A stretch of DNA of 64,000 nucleotides, from assembly GCA_947499615.1 (NCBI GenBank), contig CANMOP010000001.1, positions 62,001-126,000 on the forward strand, in the 5' to 3' direction. This document shows positions 42,789 to 50,934 of the stretch, one piece after another. This DNA is from RH-chloro-G1 sp003670575. Lineage in GTDB: Bacteria; Chloroflexota; Dehalococcoidia; UBA2979. The position numbers and the translations under genes were made by a program. The notes under the pieces are model-generated. The model ran no database searches. It was not told where the DNA came from and was given only the letters and a program-made list of their open reading frames with translations. The number at the start of each line of letters is the position of its first letter. Position 1 is the stretch's first letter.

Positions 42789-43997
42789 CTACCCTTCGCG
42801 GCCGAGCCGAAGGCCGAGCACGCCCGCCAGCTCGATCAGCGTCGGAACTGCCGTCTCGCCGTACAGTCGCCCGGAGACGATGTCCTCCGCGATGGTGCAG
42901 AGGATGTCGACCGCCTTCGGCGTATCGAAGTCATCGTCCATCGCATCCATGAACTGCAGCCGCCGGCTCTCGACGCGCAGCCGATCCGGTGGGCCGCCCG
43001 CCGAGCCCGCTGCCTCACGGAGCAGCGCTGCTCGCTGTTCCCAGTGCTGCAACTCGTCCTCGGTCCAGTCGTGATCGGCGCGGTAGTGGGTCGCCAGCAG
43101 GCTCATCCGGACCGCGTCCGGGGAGTGCCCTGCTGCGAGCAACTCGCTCACTTTCACGAGGTTCCCGAGCGACTTCGACATCTTGACGCCCTCCAGCATC
43201 AGCGTGCCGACGTGAATCCAGGTTCCCACGTACGGTGCTTCGCCAGAGGCGCACTCGGACTGCACGATCTCGGACTCGTGGTGCGGGTAGCGCAGGTCCT
43301 TGCCGCCGCCGTGGATGTCCATACGCGCGCCGAGGTTTGCCCGCGCCATCGCAGAACACTCGATGTGCCAGCCCGGACGGCCGACGCTCCACGGGGAGTC
43401 CCAGTGCGCGTCCGGCTCGGTGCTCGGCTGCCAGAGCAGAAAGTCGAGCGGGTCGCGCTTCAGTTGCTGGGGCTCGGCCGGCACGCTGTCGCTCACGGGC
43501 GGCGAGGTGCGCAACTGCTCGATGGTGAGGCCGTTGAGCGCGCCGAAGCGCGGCGCCGTCTTCGCATCGAAGAAGACGTAGCCATCCACGACGTACGCGT
43601 GGCCGCGCGCCATCAACTCTTCGACGAGCGCGATGATCTCCGGGATGTGCTGGGAGACGCGAGGGAAGGCGACCGGACGCTGCACGTTCAGCGCGTCCAT
43701 CTCCTGCAGGTAGATCGTGTGATTGCGGTCGGTGAGCTCCGGGATCGTGATCCCCAGCTCCCGCGCCTTGCGCACCATGTCGTCATCGATGTCGGTGATG
43801 TTCTGGACGTGCCGCACATCGTAGGAGAGGAACTCCAGGTAGCGGCGGACGGTATCGAAGGTGACGAAGGTAAGCGCGTGCCCCAGGTGACCGACGTCGT
43901 ACGGAGTGATGCCGCATACATACATGCGCACCACACCCGGCTCGATCGGGGTGAACAGTTCCTTACGCCCGGACATCGTGCTGAAGATCTCGAGCAG
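42789..43997 (-). CDS. cysteinyl-tRNA synthetase paralogue, MshC-like cysteine ligase
   Basis: This class I synthetase-fold protein has zinc cysteine and HIGH region MYVCGITPYDVGHLGHA, PGWHIECSAMA, PHHESEI and KMSKSLGNLVKVS. CysS normally has CGPTVYD and HIGNAR and about 460 residues with a C-terminal anticodon-binding region. This protein has the CGITPYDxxHLGHA form and the LLATHYRADHDW and DDFDTPKAVDIL blocks of MshC, and is only about 402 residues. MshC ligates cysteine to GlcN-inositol in mycothiol synthesis. The best start is CTG at 43997, six nt after AGGGAGG, giving MLEIFSTMSGRKELF; the first ATG (43976) would cut conserved residues. Confidence 0.8.
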   Translation of the reverse strand: MLEIFSTMSGRKELFTPIEPGVVRMYVCGITPYDVGHLGHALTFVTFDTVRRYLEFLSYDVRHVQNITDIDDDMVRKARELGITIPELTDRNHTIYLQEMDALNVQRPVAFPRVSQHIPEIIALVEELMARGHAYVVDGYVFFDAKTAPRFGALNGLTIEQLRTSPPVSDSVPAEPQQLKRDPLDFLLWQPSTEPDAHWDSPWSVGRPGWHIECSAMARANLGARMDIHGGGKDLRYPHHESEIVQSECASGEAPYVGTWIHVGTLMLEGVKMSKSLGNLVKVSELLAAGHSPDAVRMSLLATHYRADHDWTEDELQHWEQRAALLREAAGSAGGPPDRLRVESRRLQFMDAMDDDFDTPKAVDILCTIAEDIVSGRLYGETAVPTLIELAGVLGLRLGREG

Positions 43998-44112
43998 TGT
44001 CGGCCTCCCTCAGGTCGCCGCGTACGCCCCTCTACGCGAACCGCACGATGGTAGCACGCCAGCCGCGTGACCCACGGCACCTCCCGGGGATGCGAGTCGG
44101 CCCGCCAGCCAG

Positions 44113-44118
44113 TATATT
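44113..44118 (+). promoter_or_regulatory. -10 box of a leaderless promoter
   Basis: TATATT (5 of 6 matches) lies with its last base 7 nt before the ATG at 44126, which has no Shine-Dalgarno. This spacing predicts transcription starting at the start codon. No good -35 is visible. Confidence 0.4.
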
Positions 44119-44125
44119 TCCGCGC

Positions 44126-44914
44126 ATGGCAAAGCAACCCGTCCAGCGCATCGCACGAGTTCGCGTCGAAGGCCGCACGAGCACCGCGGTGGTGCGTGGG
44201 CGGCGGGTCCACCTGGTTCGGGGTGGCCCGCTCGGCACCCGACAGGAGACCGGCGAGACCTACCCGCTCTCCCAGGTGCAACTGCTGCCGCCGGTGAAGG
44301 CAGGCAAGATCGTCGCAATCGGGCTGAACTACTACACGCACATCGGCGACCGGGCGATACCCTCCAAGCCGGAGCCATTCCTCAAGACGCCGTCCTCGGT
44401 GATCGGCACCGGTGACGCGATCGTCCTGCCGTCCGACGCCGGACGCGTGGACGAGGAGGGCGAGGTGGTGGCCGTCATCGGCCGCCGCGCCCGCAACCTG
44501 CGCGAGGAGGACGTCGACGATTACGTCTTCGGCTACACCTGCGGCAACGATGTCTCCGCGCGAGAGTGGCAGGCCGGCGACCTCCAGTGGTGGCGAGCCA
44601 AGTCATCCGACACCTTCACCGCGGTGGGACCGTGGATCGTCACCGGTCTGAACCCGGACGACATGGACATCGCAGTGCGGGTCAACGGCAAGGAAGTCCA
44701 GCGCGCGAACACCAGCGAACTGATCTACTCGATCCGCAAGTGCATCGCGTTCATCACCAGCGCGATGACGCTGGAGCCGGGTGACCTGGTGTTCACCGGC
44801 ACCCCCGGTGCTACCACCCAGCTCAACGCTGGCGACAGCGTGGAGGTCGAGGTCGGCGGTATCGGAATCCTCGTGAACCGCGTGCGAGCGGAAGGCGCCG
44901 GGGCGGGCGAGTGA
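44126..44914 (+). CDS. fumarylacetoacetate hydrolase family protein
   Basis: This 262-residue FAH-fold protein has KIVAIGLNYYTHIGDR, then the metal-binding glutamates in DEEGEVVAVIGRRARN, YTCGNDVSAREWQAGD, KSSDTFTAVGPWIV and FTGTPGATTQLNAGD. The family hydrolyses or isomerises C-C bonds in 2,4-diketo acids; the substrate is unknown. The start is ATG 44126, apparently leaderless. It overlaps the following nitrilase-fold gene (GTGA). Confidence 0.9.
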   Translation: MAKQPVQRIARVRVEGRTSTAVVRGRRVHLVRGGPLGTRQETGETYPLSQVQLLPPVKAGKIVAIGLNYYTHIGDRAIPSKPEPFLKTPSSVIGTGDAIVLPSDAGRVDEEGEVVAVIGRRARNLREEDVDDYVFGYTCGNDVSAREWQAGDLQWWRAKSSDTFTAVGPWIVTGLNPDDMDIAVRVNGKEVQRANTSELIYSIRKCIAFITSAMTLEPGDLVFTGTPGATTQLNAGDSVEVEVGGIGILVNRVRAEGAGAGE

Positions 44915-46578
44915 CGCGGCCGTTCACCGTTGCGCTGCTGCAACTACGCGCGTTCAACCTCGCCCAGCACCGTGAGGCGTGGGACGACCTGCTTCGGCAC
45001 ATCGACGAGGCGGCCGCGCTCGACCCGCATCCCGATCTGATCGTGCTGCCGGAAGCGTCGTACCCGGCGTACTTCCTGCACTCGCGAGCTGCATACGACG
45101 CTGCGGGCGTGCTCCCGGACACCGAGGTCGTCGCCACACTCGCCGAGCGGGCGCGACGCCACGGTAGCGCCATCGCAATCGGCCTCGTGCAGCACGGACG
45201 CCCCGGCTCGCCGGCCGAGGGCATGCTGGAGAACGCCAGCGTCGTGTTTGCTGCAGACGGCACGCTGGCCGGACGCACGACCAAGAGCTTCCTCTGGCAC
45301 TTCGATAGTGTCTGGTTCGCCCCGGGCACTCGCTATCCGGTATTCAACGTCGGTGCGGCCCGCGTCGGCGCCATCGTCTGCGCGGACGCGCGACTGCCCG
45401 AGGTCACGCGTGCCCTGGCTGTCGGCGGCGCGGAACTGATCATCGACTGCACCGCGTGGGTCTCGTCGGGGCGCGATGCCTCGGCGCTCAGCACCCCACA
45501 GGTGGACTACGTGATCCCGGCGCGCGCGATCGAGAACGGCACGTGGGTGGTGGCTGCCGACAAAGCCGGTGTGGAAGCGGACACGATCGTCTACGCCGGT
45601 CGATCGGGAGTCGTGGACCCACGCGGCCGATGGGTGGCGCAGGCACCCTCCGATCGCCCGGGCATCGTCACGCACACGCTCGACCTGGACGAGGCGACCG
45701 GACCGCCCGTGGAGCGCGTGCCGAACCTGTACGCCGACGCATCAATCGCGGGAGAGCGCTCGCGAGCAACAACGCTCAGCCGCGAGTCGCTGGTCATCGC
45801 CGGCGCCGGATCACGCGTGGCCGTTGCCGCCATCGACGCACCACCTTCCGCCGTCGACCTCGTGGAGCAGGTGCGGACGCTGGTGCGAGCGCTGGCGGCA
45901 CAGGGCGTGCGGCTGGTGGTTCTCCCCGACCTCGCCGGCACGGACGCACAGGCGGTGAGCCAGCGCGAGTTGCTGCCACTGCTTGAGGCGCTCACGGCGG
46001 AGGCGGGAGTGCTGCTGGCGGTGCTCATGGCGGAGCGCACCGGGGGCGAGACGTACAAGACGCTGTATCTCATCGGCGGCGGACACACGCTGGCCAGCCA
46101 CCGCCAAACCCACCTCACCGCGCCGGAGCGTGCAGCCGGCTTCGCGGCGGGCGAGGCTGCCCCGCCCGTGGTGGAAACCGAACTGGGATACATCGGGCTG
46201 CTCGCCGGGAGCGAGGGGCTGGCGCCAGAAGTCGCGCGCGGGCTGAAGCTGCGCGGCGCGGAACTCATCGCCTGGTGCGCGAACAGCGTGACCGCGCCAC
46301 ACGTGTCGCTTCGCACCATGGCGCGTGCGCGCGCCAACGAGGAGCGCGCGTACGTCATCGCAGCCGGCGATACCAGCGAGGCAGGCGGTGGCTTCGTCAT
46401 CGACCCCACCGGCGCCGTGCTGGCGGAAACCATCGTCGGCCGCGCGATGGCGATGTCAGCGGATGTGCATCGCATGCTGGCGCGCTGGAACCAGATGGCA
46501 CCCGGCACCGACCCGATCCGCGACCGTCACCCGGAGGCCTTCGGCATCCTGTTCGACGCGGCTCCGGGTGCGCGCTAA
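44911..46578 (+). CDS. tandem nitrilase-fold (CN hydrolase) protein with inactive second half
   Basis: This 555-residue protein has two carbon-nitrogen hydrolase domains. Domain 1 (about 5-275) keeps the Glu-Lys-Cys triad: Glu in IVLPEASYPAYF, Lys in RTTKSFLWHF and Cys in GAIVCADARLPEV. Domain 2 (about 300-545) aligns by layout, but the Glu position reads VLPDLAGTD and the Cys position LLAGSEGLAPE, so it cannot be catalytic. The substrate (amide or nitrile) is unknown. GTG 44911 overlaps the FAH gene stop, so the two enzymes probably act in one pathway. Confidence 0.82.
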   Translation: MTRPFTVALLQLRAFNLAQHREAWDDLLRHIDEAAALDPHPDLIVLPEASYPAYFLHSRAAYDAAGVLPDTEVVATLAERARRHGSAIAIGLVQHGRPGSPAEGMLENASVVFAADGTLAGRTTKSFLWHFDSVWFAPGTRYPVFNVGAARVGAIVCADARLPEVTRALAVGGAELIIDCTAWVSSGRDASALSTPQVDYVIPARAIENGTWVVAADKAGVEADTIVYAGRSGVVDPRGRWVAQAPSDRPGIVTHTLDLDEATGPPVERVPNLYADASIAGERSRATTLSRESLVIAGAGSRVAVAAIDAPPSAVDLVEQVRTLVRALAAQGVRLVVLPDLAGTDAQAVSQRELLPLLEALTAEAGVLLAVLMAERTGGETYKTLYLIGGGHTLASHRQTHLTAPERAAGFAAGEAAPPVVETELGYIGLLAGSEGLAPEVARGLKLRGAELIAWCANSVTAPHVSLRTMARARANEERAYVIAAGDTSEAGGGFVIDPTGAVLAETIVGRAMAMSADVHRMLARWNQMAPGTDPIRDRHPEAFGILFDAAPGAR

Positions 46579-46636
46579 ACGGGCGCAGACTTGGGGGACG
46601 CCTCGCAGCCCGTGACGTCAGCTTGAACTGGCGGGG

Positions 46637-47053
46637 TTAGCGTTCGTCCCAGATCTTGCGACGGTCGCGACAGTGCCGGCAGATCAGCACGCGCTCCCTC
46701 AGAGCGGGCTGCACGTTCCGATTGATGATCATCGTCTCGCTGATGTGCTGCTGGCAGAAGCTCAGCCGGCAACGAGCGCACGAGTGCCGAATCCGCTCCT
46801 GGCACGCCTCGTCTGCGCAGATACTGGTGCGGTTCCGCGGCTCAACGCGACGCTTCCATTCAAGGTGCGACGCAAGATCCTCGAACTTGCGTCGGCATGC
46901 GCGACGGGCGCACGCATCGGTGAAGTCGGGTCCGCGTACGCCATGCCGCTCACAGAACGCCCGAGCGCAGTACACGCACTCGGACACGGCGACGCCACCA
47001 CACTTGTGGCGCAGGAAACCGGCGCTGTACTCGCAATCCGCATGCACTCGCAA
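46637..47053 (-). CDS. Cys/His-rich protein with duplicated zinc-finger units
   Basis: This 138-residue protein has two related metal-binding units: HKCGGVAVSECVYCARAFC with ERHG, and ADEACQERIRHSCARCRLSF with CQQH, followed by ICRHCRDRRK. The CxxCxxxxCxxH spacing repeats and suggests treble-clef or AN1-like zinc fingers. No family is named with confidence. The start is TTG at 47053 with GGGGGG about 10 nt upstream. It follows the broken 3' end of fliD on the same strand; 39 nt separate it from the stop of the fragment before it. Confidence 0.65.
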   Translation of the reverse strand: MRVHADCEYSAGFLRHKCGGVAVSECVYCARAFCERHGVRGPDFTDACARRACRRKFEDLASHLEWKRRVEPRNRTSICADEACQERIRHSCARCRLSFCQQHISETMIINRNVQPALRERVLICRHCRDRRKIWDER

Positions 47054-47091
47054 CGCAGACAGCCCCCCGGCATCGACGTGGTCTTGAGTCT

Positions 47092-47263
47092 CTATTGTCG
47101 CACGACGCGGCAGGACAGGCCGCCGACCTCCCCACGAGTGGACAGCTGAATGATTGCGCCGGAACTCATGCCCTCGAAGTCATACACCGCTTCCACGCGG
47201 CCACGCACGGGGTCGACGACGGTGACCCGTGGCGCGGTCAGGTCTGAGACGAACCACCGCCCG
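47092..47263 (-). pseudogene. 3' fragment of an unidentified gene fused out of frame to fliD
   Basis: A reading frame different from fliD is open from 47283 to the TAG at 47092-47094. From about 47263 it encodes coding-like sequence beginning GRWFVSDLTAPRVTVVDPV and ending LSTRGEVGGLSCRVVRQ. It has no plausible start: the frame is closed by stops just upstream, inside fliD. It overlaps the alien tail of fliD in another frame. It looks like the end of a separate gene whose 5' part, together with the fliD 3' end, has been deleted. No family recognised. Confidence 0.45.
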
Positions 47264-49213
47264 CTTGTCCGCGACGCGCGTCGTCAGCTTCACTATCTGC
47301 GCGTTGATGTCGGTGATCGAGTTCGTCATCGCGGTGTTGCCCGCGGTCAGCGGTCCGTTGGGCCCGTTGAGCGCGCCGAGCAGTGACGCGGCGATCCGGC
47401 CGATCCCCTGCTCCGTCGGCACGACGGTAATGCGATCGGTGCCGGTCACCAGCACCGGCTTGGTGGTAATCGTCACACCGGGGATCATCGTGGTGTTGGT
47501 ACTGTTCGCCACGAGTGTCCCCGTGCTGATGACCAACGCACTGCCATCGTCCGGCGTGAATGTGACTGTCGTCTGTCCACTTGGCGCAGAAGCGATCGAG
47601 TACTTGCCCGCGGTCTTGGCCAGCGTCGGGTTCCCAGAGATGGAGAGCACCGATCCGCCGCCGCCAGCATCCAGCGTCGCACTGGCGGTGAAGGCAGTCA
47701 GCAACCGTGCCACGCCATCCGGGTTCGAACTCATCGCCGCATCGAGTTTCGAGGCGTTGAGCGCCAGTGTCTTGGTGGTCCCCACTGCAGAACCGATGTT
47801 GCCGAAGTTCAAACCAAGCGAGGACAACGACGTCAGGTCGCCGGTGATACCAGTCGCGGGTTGGGTGATAAGCGAGCGCAATTGCGCCTGCATACGTTGC
47901 ATCGAAGGGTCGCCGAACATCGGGCCGCTCGAGGCACCATTGCCGCCACCATACTTCGATGCCGCGTTGATTACGGACATCGCGCCGTTGAACGCATCAA
48001 CGAAGGTCTGCATGCGATTGCGCAGCGCAGAGTTGTCGGCGGAGATCGTCACCTTGACGGCACTGGTGGTCAATCCGACCAGCGAGAGCGTCACACCCGC
48101 CACTGCGTCCGTCACAACGTTGGACGACGCGTATTGCGTCGCGCCACTGTTGACCTGATAGGAGGCGTTCGCACCCAATGCCGGTGTGGCCGCCAACACG
48201 CGCGTCGCTGCCAGGAAGTTCCCGGTCACATCGGCGAGGGCGACCGTCGAGGATCCGGTCTGCTTGGCGGTGAGCACCAGCCGGTCCGTCACGGTGTCAT
48301 ACGTGGCCGTCACGCCAGCGGTGGACGAGTTGATACGCGAGATCACCTGCGACATCGTGTCGGTGGCGCTGTTCCAACTGATCGAGACACCGTTCACCGT
48401 GAACGCACCGGACGCCGTGCCCAGCGCCGTACTCAATCGAGCCGAGCTCAACACCGCGCTGAGCGAGGTGCCGGCGAGCGGGCGCGTGCTGGTGCGGCTG
48501 GTAGTGCCCGGCGATTGCAAGAGATTCGCAGCGGACAGGAAGTTACTCGTGTCCGCGCCACTCCCCAGCTGGATCGCCGTCGCGGAGTCGAGCTTCAGCG
48601 CGTTCATGCGTCCCGCGCCATCGTCGACGATGGTCGCGGTGACGCCCACGCCGGCATCGGCGATCTTCGCGATGATGGTGTTCGCGCCCGTCAGGTCCGC
48701 GCCGTCCGAGAGCACCGTATTCGCGTCGATGGTGATCGCAACACCGTTGATCGAGAACGTGCCCGCGGTGACCGGCGTGGAGAAACCTCCACTCGCCAGC
48801 GCGACGTTCTGAGTGACGGCGGTGCCCATTGCGGCCGTGCTGGTCACGTTGGTATTGGTCGCCAGACCCAGCACCTGCACGGTGAATGAACCAACTGCCG
48901 CCGCGCTGGATGCGCTGACGGCGAACTTTGGCGTGTCGGATGAGGCCTGATCCGTGGACACGCGGCGCGCGCCCACCACGCTGGCATCGTTCAGCGCAGC
49001 AGCGGCGGAGGCCAGGCTGGCGATGCTGCCGCTGATGCCGGTGATCGCCGCCTGCCGTTGCTGATGCCCGACGAGTTTTGCCTGCGCGATCAGAATCGGG
49101 CGCTGCTCAGCGGCGATCAGGGCGTCGAGGATCGAATTTGTATCGATCCCGGACGCGAGCCCCCCGAACGAGATCTTGCTGGCGCCATTGGAACCGCTGG
49201 ATATGGAAACCAC
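47180..49213 (-). CDS. fliD: flagellar hook-associated protein 2 (filament cap), 3' end disrupted
   Basis: FliD caps the growing filament and folds flagellin. The N-terminal D0/D1 domain is clear (ISFGGLASGIDTNSILDALI, LVGHQQRQAAITGISGSIA), followed by a long variable Thr/Ser/Ala region and the FliD_C domain. Homology runs to SITDINAQIVKLTTRVADK at about residue 650. FliD proteins then have about 30-35 further residues forming the C-terminal coiled coil (AQF...L..), which are replaced here by 27 Arg-rich residues read in the wrong frame. The start is GTG at 49213. The C-terminal D0 helix needed for cap assembly is therefore missing, or the assembly has an error here. Confidence 0.85.
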   Translation of the reverse strand: MVSISSGSNGASKISFGGLASGIDTNSILDALIAAEQRPILIAQAKLVGHQQRQAAITGISGSIASLASAAAALNDASVVGARRVSTDQASSDTPKFAVSASSAAAVGSFTVQVLGLATNTNVTSTAAMGTAVTQNVALASGGFSTPVTAGTFSINGVAITIDANTVLSDGADLTGANTIIAKIADAGVGVTATIVDDGAGRMNALKLDSATAIQLGSGADTSNFLSAANLLQSPGTTSRTSTRPLAGTSLSAVLSSARLSTALGTASGAFTVNGVSISWNSATDTMSQVISRINSSTAGVTATYDTVTDRLVLTAKQTGSSTVALADVTGNFLAATRVLAATPALGANASYQVNSGATQYASSNVVTDAVAGVTLSLVGLTTSAVKVTISADNSALRNRMQTFVDAFNGAMSVINAASKYGGGNGASSGPMFGDPSMQRMQAQLRSLITQPATGITGDLTSLSSLGLNFGNIGSAVGTTKTLALNASKLDAAMSSNPDGVARLLTAFTASATLDAGGGGSVLSISGNPTLAKTAGKYSIASAPSGQTTVTFTPDDGSALVISTGTLVANSTNTTMIPGVTITTKPVLVTGTDRITVVPTEQGIGRIAASLLGALNGPNGPLTAGNTAMTNSITDINAQIVKLTTRVADKRAVVRLRPDRATGHRRRPRAWPRGSGV

Positions 49214-49249
49214 AGCTGACGTCCTCTCGACGCGCCCCGAGCGCGGAGC

Positions 49250-49579
49250 TTAGCGCGCGGTACGGAGCAGCAAACCCGGCGGGAGACCGGTCTGCTCTGC
49301 CAGCGCCCGCAATTCGGCCGGGCTCACCATCGCCACCATCTCACCGCTTTGCGCATCCACGATGCGAATATGCGGGTTCCCAGCCTCGTCCTCTTCGTAG
49401 TGGGCCTCGATCGCGGCCCGCCCATCCCGTGCCAACGCCAGCGCGAGTTCCTCGGCGCCCGGATGGGTCGCCTCCCGACGAGGCTCCTCCCGTTCGCGGT
49501 GCGACCCCGCACTGCCAGCGTCCGGATTGATCGGCGCCGGCTGACGATTGATGACCTGCTGTATGCGGAGATCGGCCAT
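49250..49579 (-). CDS. flaG: FlaG family flagellar protein
   Basis: This 109-residue protein has a disordered Pro/Arg-rich N terminus and a C-terminal FlaG-like domain HIRIVDAQSGEMVAMVSPAE followed by a helix ending GLLLRTAR, corresponding to the family pattern of a strand, D-x-x-T/S-GE-V, PPEE and a helix. ATG at 49579 has GAGGTGA upstream. A consensus sigma-28 promoter begins 22 nt upstream. It lies 36 nt before fliD and is probably co-transcribed with it. Confidence 0.75.
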   Translation of the reverse strand: MADLRIQQVINRQPAPINPDAGSAGSHREREEPRREATHPGAEELALALARDGRAAIEAHYEEDEAGNPHIRIVDAQSGEMVAMVSPAELRALAEQTGLPPGLLLRTAR

Positions 49580-49600
49580 CGCCGTGTCACCTCGCAATGA

Positions 49601-49627
49601 TTATCGGCACGCAGCGGTGCCCCTTGA
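49601..49627 (-). promoter_or_regulatory. sigma-28 promoter of flaG-fliD
   Basis: On the minus strand TCAA (49627-49624) is followed by a 15-nt spacer and GCCGATAA (49608-49601), an exact match to the flagellar sigma-28 -10 consensus. It reads into flaG and fliD. This implies a FliA/SigD-type sigma factor elsewhere in the genome. Confidence 0.8.
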
Positions 49628-49651
49628 TGCCGGGAGAACCCCGAATACGCA

Positions 49652-49678
49652 GCAGGCCGCCCCTGACGGGCGGCCTGC
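49652..49678 (-). terminator. terminator after flagellin 1
   Basis: GCAGGCCGCCC (49652-49662) and GGGCGGCCTGC (49668-49678) form a perfect 11-bp stem around a 5-nt loop. It lies 25 nt past the flagellin stop and before the flaG promoter, separating the two units. No clear U-run. Confidence 0.6.
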
Positions 49679-49702
49679 CTACTTCCGATGTCCGCGCTGG
49701 CG

Positions 49703-50890
49703 CTACTGCTTGAGCAGCTGCAGCACGGCCTGCGAGGAGGAGTTCGCCTGCGAGAGCACGGAGACACCCGCCTGCTGCATGATCTGCGCTGCGACCAGCC
49801 GCGAGGACACCTGCGCGATGTCCGCGTCGCGGATGCGCGACTCGGATGCGCTCAAGTTCTCCGACACAACGCCGAGGCTGTTCACCGCGGCCTCGATCTG
49901 GTTCTGGGAGGCACCAAACTTGGCGCGCTGGGTGCTGACGTCCTGGATCGCCTGGTCCAGCGAGGAAAGCAACGTCGTTGCCTGTCCCACCGTGGCGACG
50001 CTGGTGTTGTCTGTCACCAGTACGCCGATCTCGGAGCCACCGCTGCCGATTGCGGTGGACCGCATGTCGGCGTAACCCACGCTGATCGTGTCCGAGGCTT
50101 GCGCACCTACCTGATAGGTCGCGGTGCCCGAACCGCCCGCGGTGTCGATGGTTAGACCGTTGAGGTCAGTCAGGATGTCGTCGGTCGTCTTCAGCGAGTC
50201 ACCGACCACAGTGATCGAGGTCTCGATCGCCCCGGCGAACGAGACCGAGATCGTGCCATCCGCACCCAGCGCCGCGTCCGCGATGTCCACGTCCACCGAG
50301 GTGACACCATCGCTGATGCGTGCCGTGTCCGCGTCCACCTTGGTGAATGTGTAGGTGGTGCCGGACTTCATCTTGCTCACGTCCACCGCGGACACGGCAG
50401 CGTTCGTCGTGGTGGCCAGCGCCGTGCCGACGGCCAGCGTACCGGTGCCCGCGTTGTTGGTGGAAAGCGCACCGGTCAGCAGCGAGAGGCCGTTGAACTT
50501 CGTGCGGCTCGCCGTGTTGTCGATCTCGTTGCGCAACGTGAGGATTTCCTCACCCAGCGCGGAGCGGTCGGAAGCGCCCAGCGTGCTGTTGCCCGCCTGC
50601 ACCGCCAGCTCGCGCATGCGCTGGAGCATGGCGGTGACTTCGTTCAGCGCGCCTTCAGCGGTCTGAATCATGGAGATGCCGTCCTGACCGTTGCGGGAGC
50701 CCTGCTGCAGGCCGCGGATCAAGGAACGCATCTTCTCGCTGATTGCCAGACCGGCCGCGTCGTCCGCGGAACGGTTGATGCGTTGGCCGCTGGACAGCTG
50801 CTCCAACGCCTTGCTCAGCTTCGTACCTGTCGTCGCCAGGTTTCGCTGCGCGTTAATCGCCATGATGTTGGTGTTGATGATCATTGCCAT
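49703..50890 (-). CDS. fliC: flagellin, copy 1
   Basis: This 395-residue filament protein has a conserved N-terminal D0/D1 region (MAMIINTNIMAINAQRNLAT, LSSGQRINRSADDAAGLAIS) and C-terminal D1/D0 region (ENLSASESRIRDADIAQVSS, QIMQQAGVSVLSQAN, ending VLQLLKQ). The central part is a Thr/Ser/Asp-rich beta domain. ATG at 50890 has GGAGG 10 nt upstream, with a GGA hairpin 32 nt upstream. It is closely similar over its whole length to flagellin copy 2, 5 kb away. Confidence 0.95.
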   Translation of the reverse strand: MAMIINTNIMAINAQRNLATTGTKLSKALEQLSSGQRINRSADDAAGLAISEKMRSLIRGLQQGSRNGQDGISMIQTAEGALNEVTAMLQRMRELAVQAGNSTLGASDRSALGEEILTLRNEIDNTASRTKFNGLSLLTGALSTNNAGTGTLAVGTALATTTNAAVSAVDVSKMKSGTTYTFTKVDADTARISDGVTSVDVDIADAALGADGTISVSFAGAIETSITVVGDSLKTTDDILTDLNGLTIDTAGGSGTATYQVGAQASDTISVGYADMRSTAIGSGGSEIGVLVTDNTSVATVGQATTLLSSLDQAIQDVSTQRAKFGASQNQIEAAVNSLGVVSENLSASESRIRDADIAQVSSRLVAAQIMQQAGVSVLSQANSSSQAVLQLLKQ

Positions 50891-50922
50891 AGTTGCTTGG
50901 CCTCCATTGCCTGTCGCCGGTC

Positions 50923-50934
50923 GGCATCCATGCC
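50923..50934 (-). promoter_or_regulatory. CsrA-type GGA hairpin in the flagellin 1 leader
   Basis: The minus-strand sequence GGCATGGATGCC is self-complementary except for its central GG, giving a 5-bp stem with GGA at the loop. It lies 32 nt upstream of the flagellin ATG; a second GGA is in the Shine-Dalgarno (AATGGAGG). The same 12-mer occurs at the same place upstream of flagellin 2. Two GGA sites, one in a hairpin and one in the Shine-Dalgarno, is the arrangement known for CsrA repression of flagellin in Bacillus. Confidence 0.6.

Noticed and set aside
41844..44054. Long plus-strand open frame across the CorC-like and MshC-like genes
   Set aside because: Same explanation: the shadow of two well-supported minus-strand genes, with low-complexity Arg/His/Gln composition and no domain.
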